Source: Pseudomonas congelans
Lineage (GTDB): Bacteria; Pseudomonadota; Gammaproteobacteria; Pseudomonadales; Pseudomonadaceae
Direction of reading: 5' to 3'
DNA: 64,000 nucleotides
NCBI RefSeq assembly: GCF_900103225.1
Contig: NZ_FNJH01000001.1
Span: 680,980 to 744,979 of the forward strand
Shown here: piece by piece, positions 63,764 through 64,000 of the stretch
How positions within the stretch are numbered: the stretch's first letter is position 1
How the letters are laid out: each line of letters begins with the position of its first letter
Position numbers and translations under genes: made by a program
Notes under the pieces: model-generated
What the model was told of the DNA's origin: nothing
The model's database searches: none
Seen by the model: only the letters and a program-made list of their open reading frames with translations

Positions 63764-64000
63764 TTATACCGGGAACAGCTCGCTGAGCTTCATGGCCAGC
63801 ATCATGTCGCCCTCGGCACGCAGCTTGCCGCCCATGAAGGCCTGCATGCCATCGGTCTCGCCGCTGACGATGCCCTTGAGGGTCTCGCTGTCCATGACCA
63901 GAGTCACGTTGGCATCCGGGTTTTCGCCTTCCTGCAGGTCGCAGGTGCCGTCCTTGACGATCAGAGCGTATTGCTTGTCTTCGTCGGTGATATTGAAACC
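63764..64000 (-). CDS. SCP2 sterol-binding domain protein (partial)
   Basis: This is the C-terminal 78 residues of an SCP2-domain protein; the start lies beyond the window edge. The frame reads through VKDGTCDLQEGENPDANVTL and ends MMLAMKLSELFPV before TAA, the standard SCP2 tail. Such proteins bind fatty acyl-CoA or sterols. It lies just upstream of the APH-like and SDR genes and is closed by the terminator at 63706. Confidence 0.9.
   Translation of the reverse strand, partial: GFNITDEDKQYALIVKDGTCDLQEGENPDANVTLVMDSETLKGIVSGETDGMQAFMGGKLRAEGDMMLAMKLSELFPV

Overview
The window looks like a chromosomal segment of a fluorescent pseudomonad, most likely of the Pseudomonas syringae group. The reasons are the high-GC coding style, the mtlEFGKDYZ mannitol operon with mtlR, REP elements with a GTGGGAG core, and many Pseudomonas-type housekeeping genes. 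The species name is an inference, because no 16S gene or species marker is present. No prophage, insertion sequence, transposase or CRISPR array was seen.

1-16 kb, transport and catabolism. A LysR regulator is followed by a four-gene polyamine/opine-type ABC transporter read leftward. A catabolic cluster comes next: a riboflavin-pathway RibB homologue with a degenerate second domain, a DUF1330 protein, a NUDIX hydrolase, a GntR/FCD repressor, a flavin reductase, an aldehyde dehydrogenase, an alpha/beta hydrolase and an AA_synth-family protein. The palindrome TGGTATACCA lies in two control regions of this cluster, and a one-mismatch copy lies upstream of the transporter, which suggests one GntR regulon. 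To the right are a zinc alcohol/formaldehyde dehydrogenase, an SDR, a small membrane protein and a second aldehyde dehydrogenase.

16-31 kb, mixed housekeeping. This part holds pbpG, small membrane or secreted proteins, an AroE-like enzyme, YceH, DUF1993, a repeat-rich 580-bp gap, an MFS pump, nhaR, a TerC protein, a lipoprotein with a broken C39 peptidase fold, an amine-oxidase-like flavoprotein, two tandemly duplicated tRNA-Val(GAC) units, a PRISE-type reductase, a MutT-like NUDIX protein and an alcohol dehydrogenase.

31-45 kb. A GAF-GAF-GGDEF-EAL protein is followed by an unknown protein behind a good sigma-54 promoter. The complete mannitol/polyol operon comes next: binding protein, two permeases, ATPase, mannitol dehydrogenase, xylulokinase, fructokinase and the AraC-type MtlR. 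cobF follows.

45-58 kb, the most unusual region. A dense signalling block contains a glycosyltransferase and a receiver protein, a CHASE3-GAF hybrid kinase with three receivers, CheR, CheB, a receiver-kinase, a second single receiver, a PAS hybrid kinase, and a double-domain KaiC-like ATPase whose stop codon overlaps the start of that kinase. No CheA, CheW, chemoreceptor, KaiA or KaiB is visible.

58-64 kb. The last genes are a dienoyl-CoA isomerase-type crotonase, NudC, a TSUP permease, a Gfo/Idh oxidoreductase, and a fatty-acid-type cluster (SDR, aminoglycoside-phosphotransferase-like protein, and an SCP2 protein cut by the window edge).
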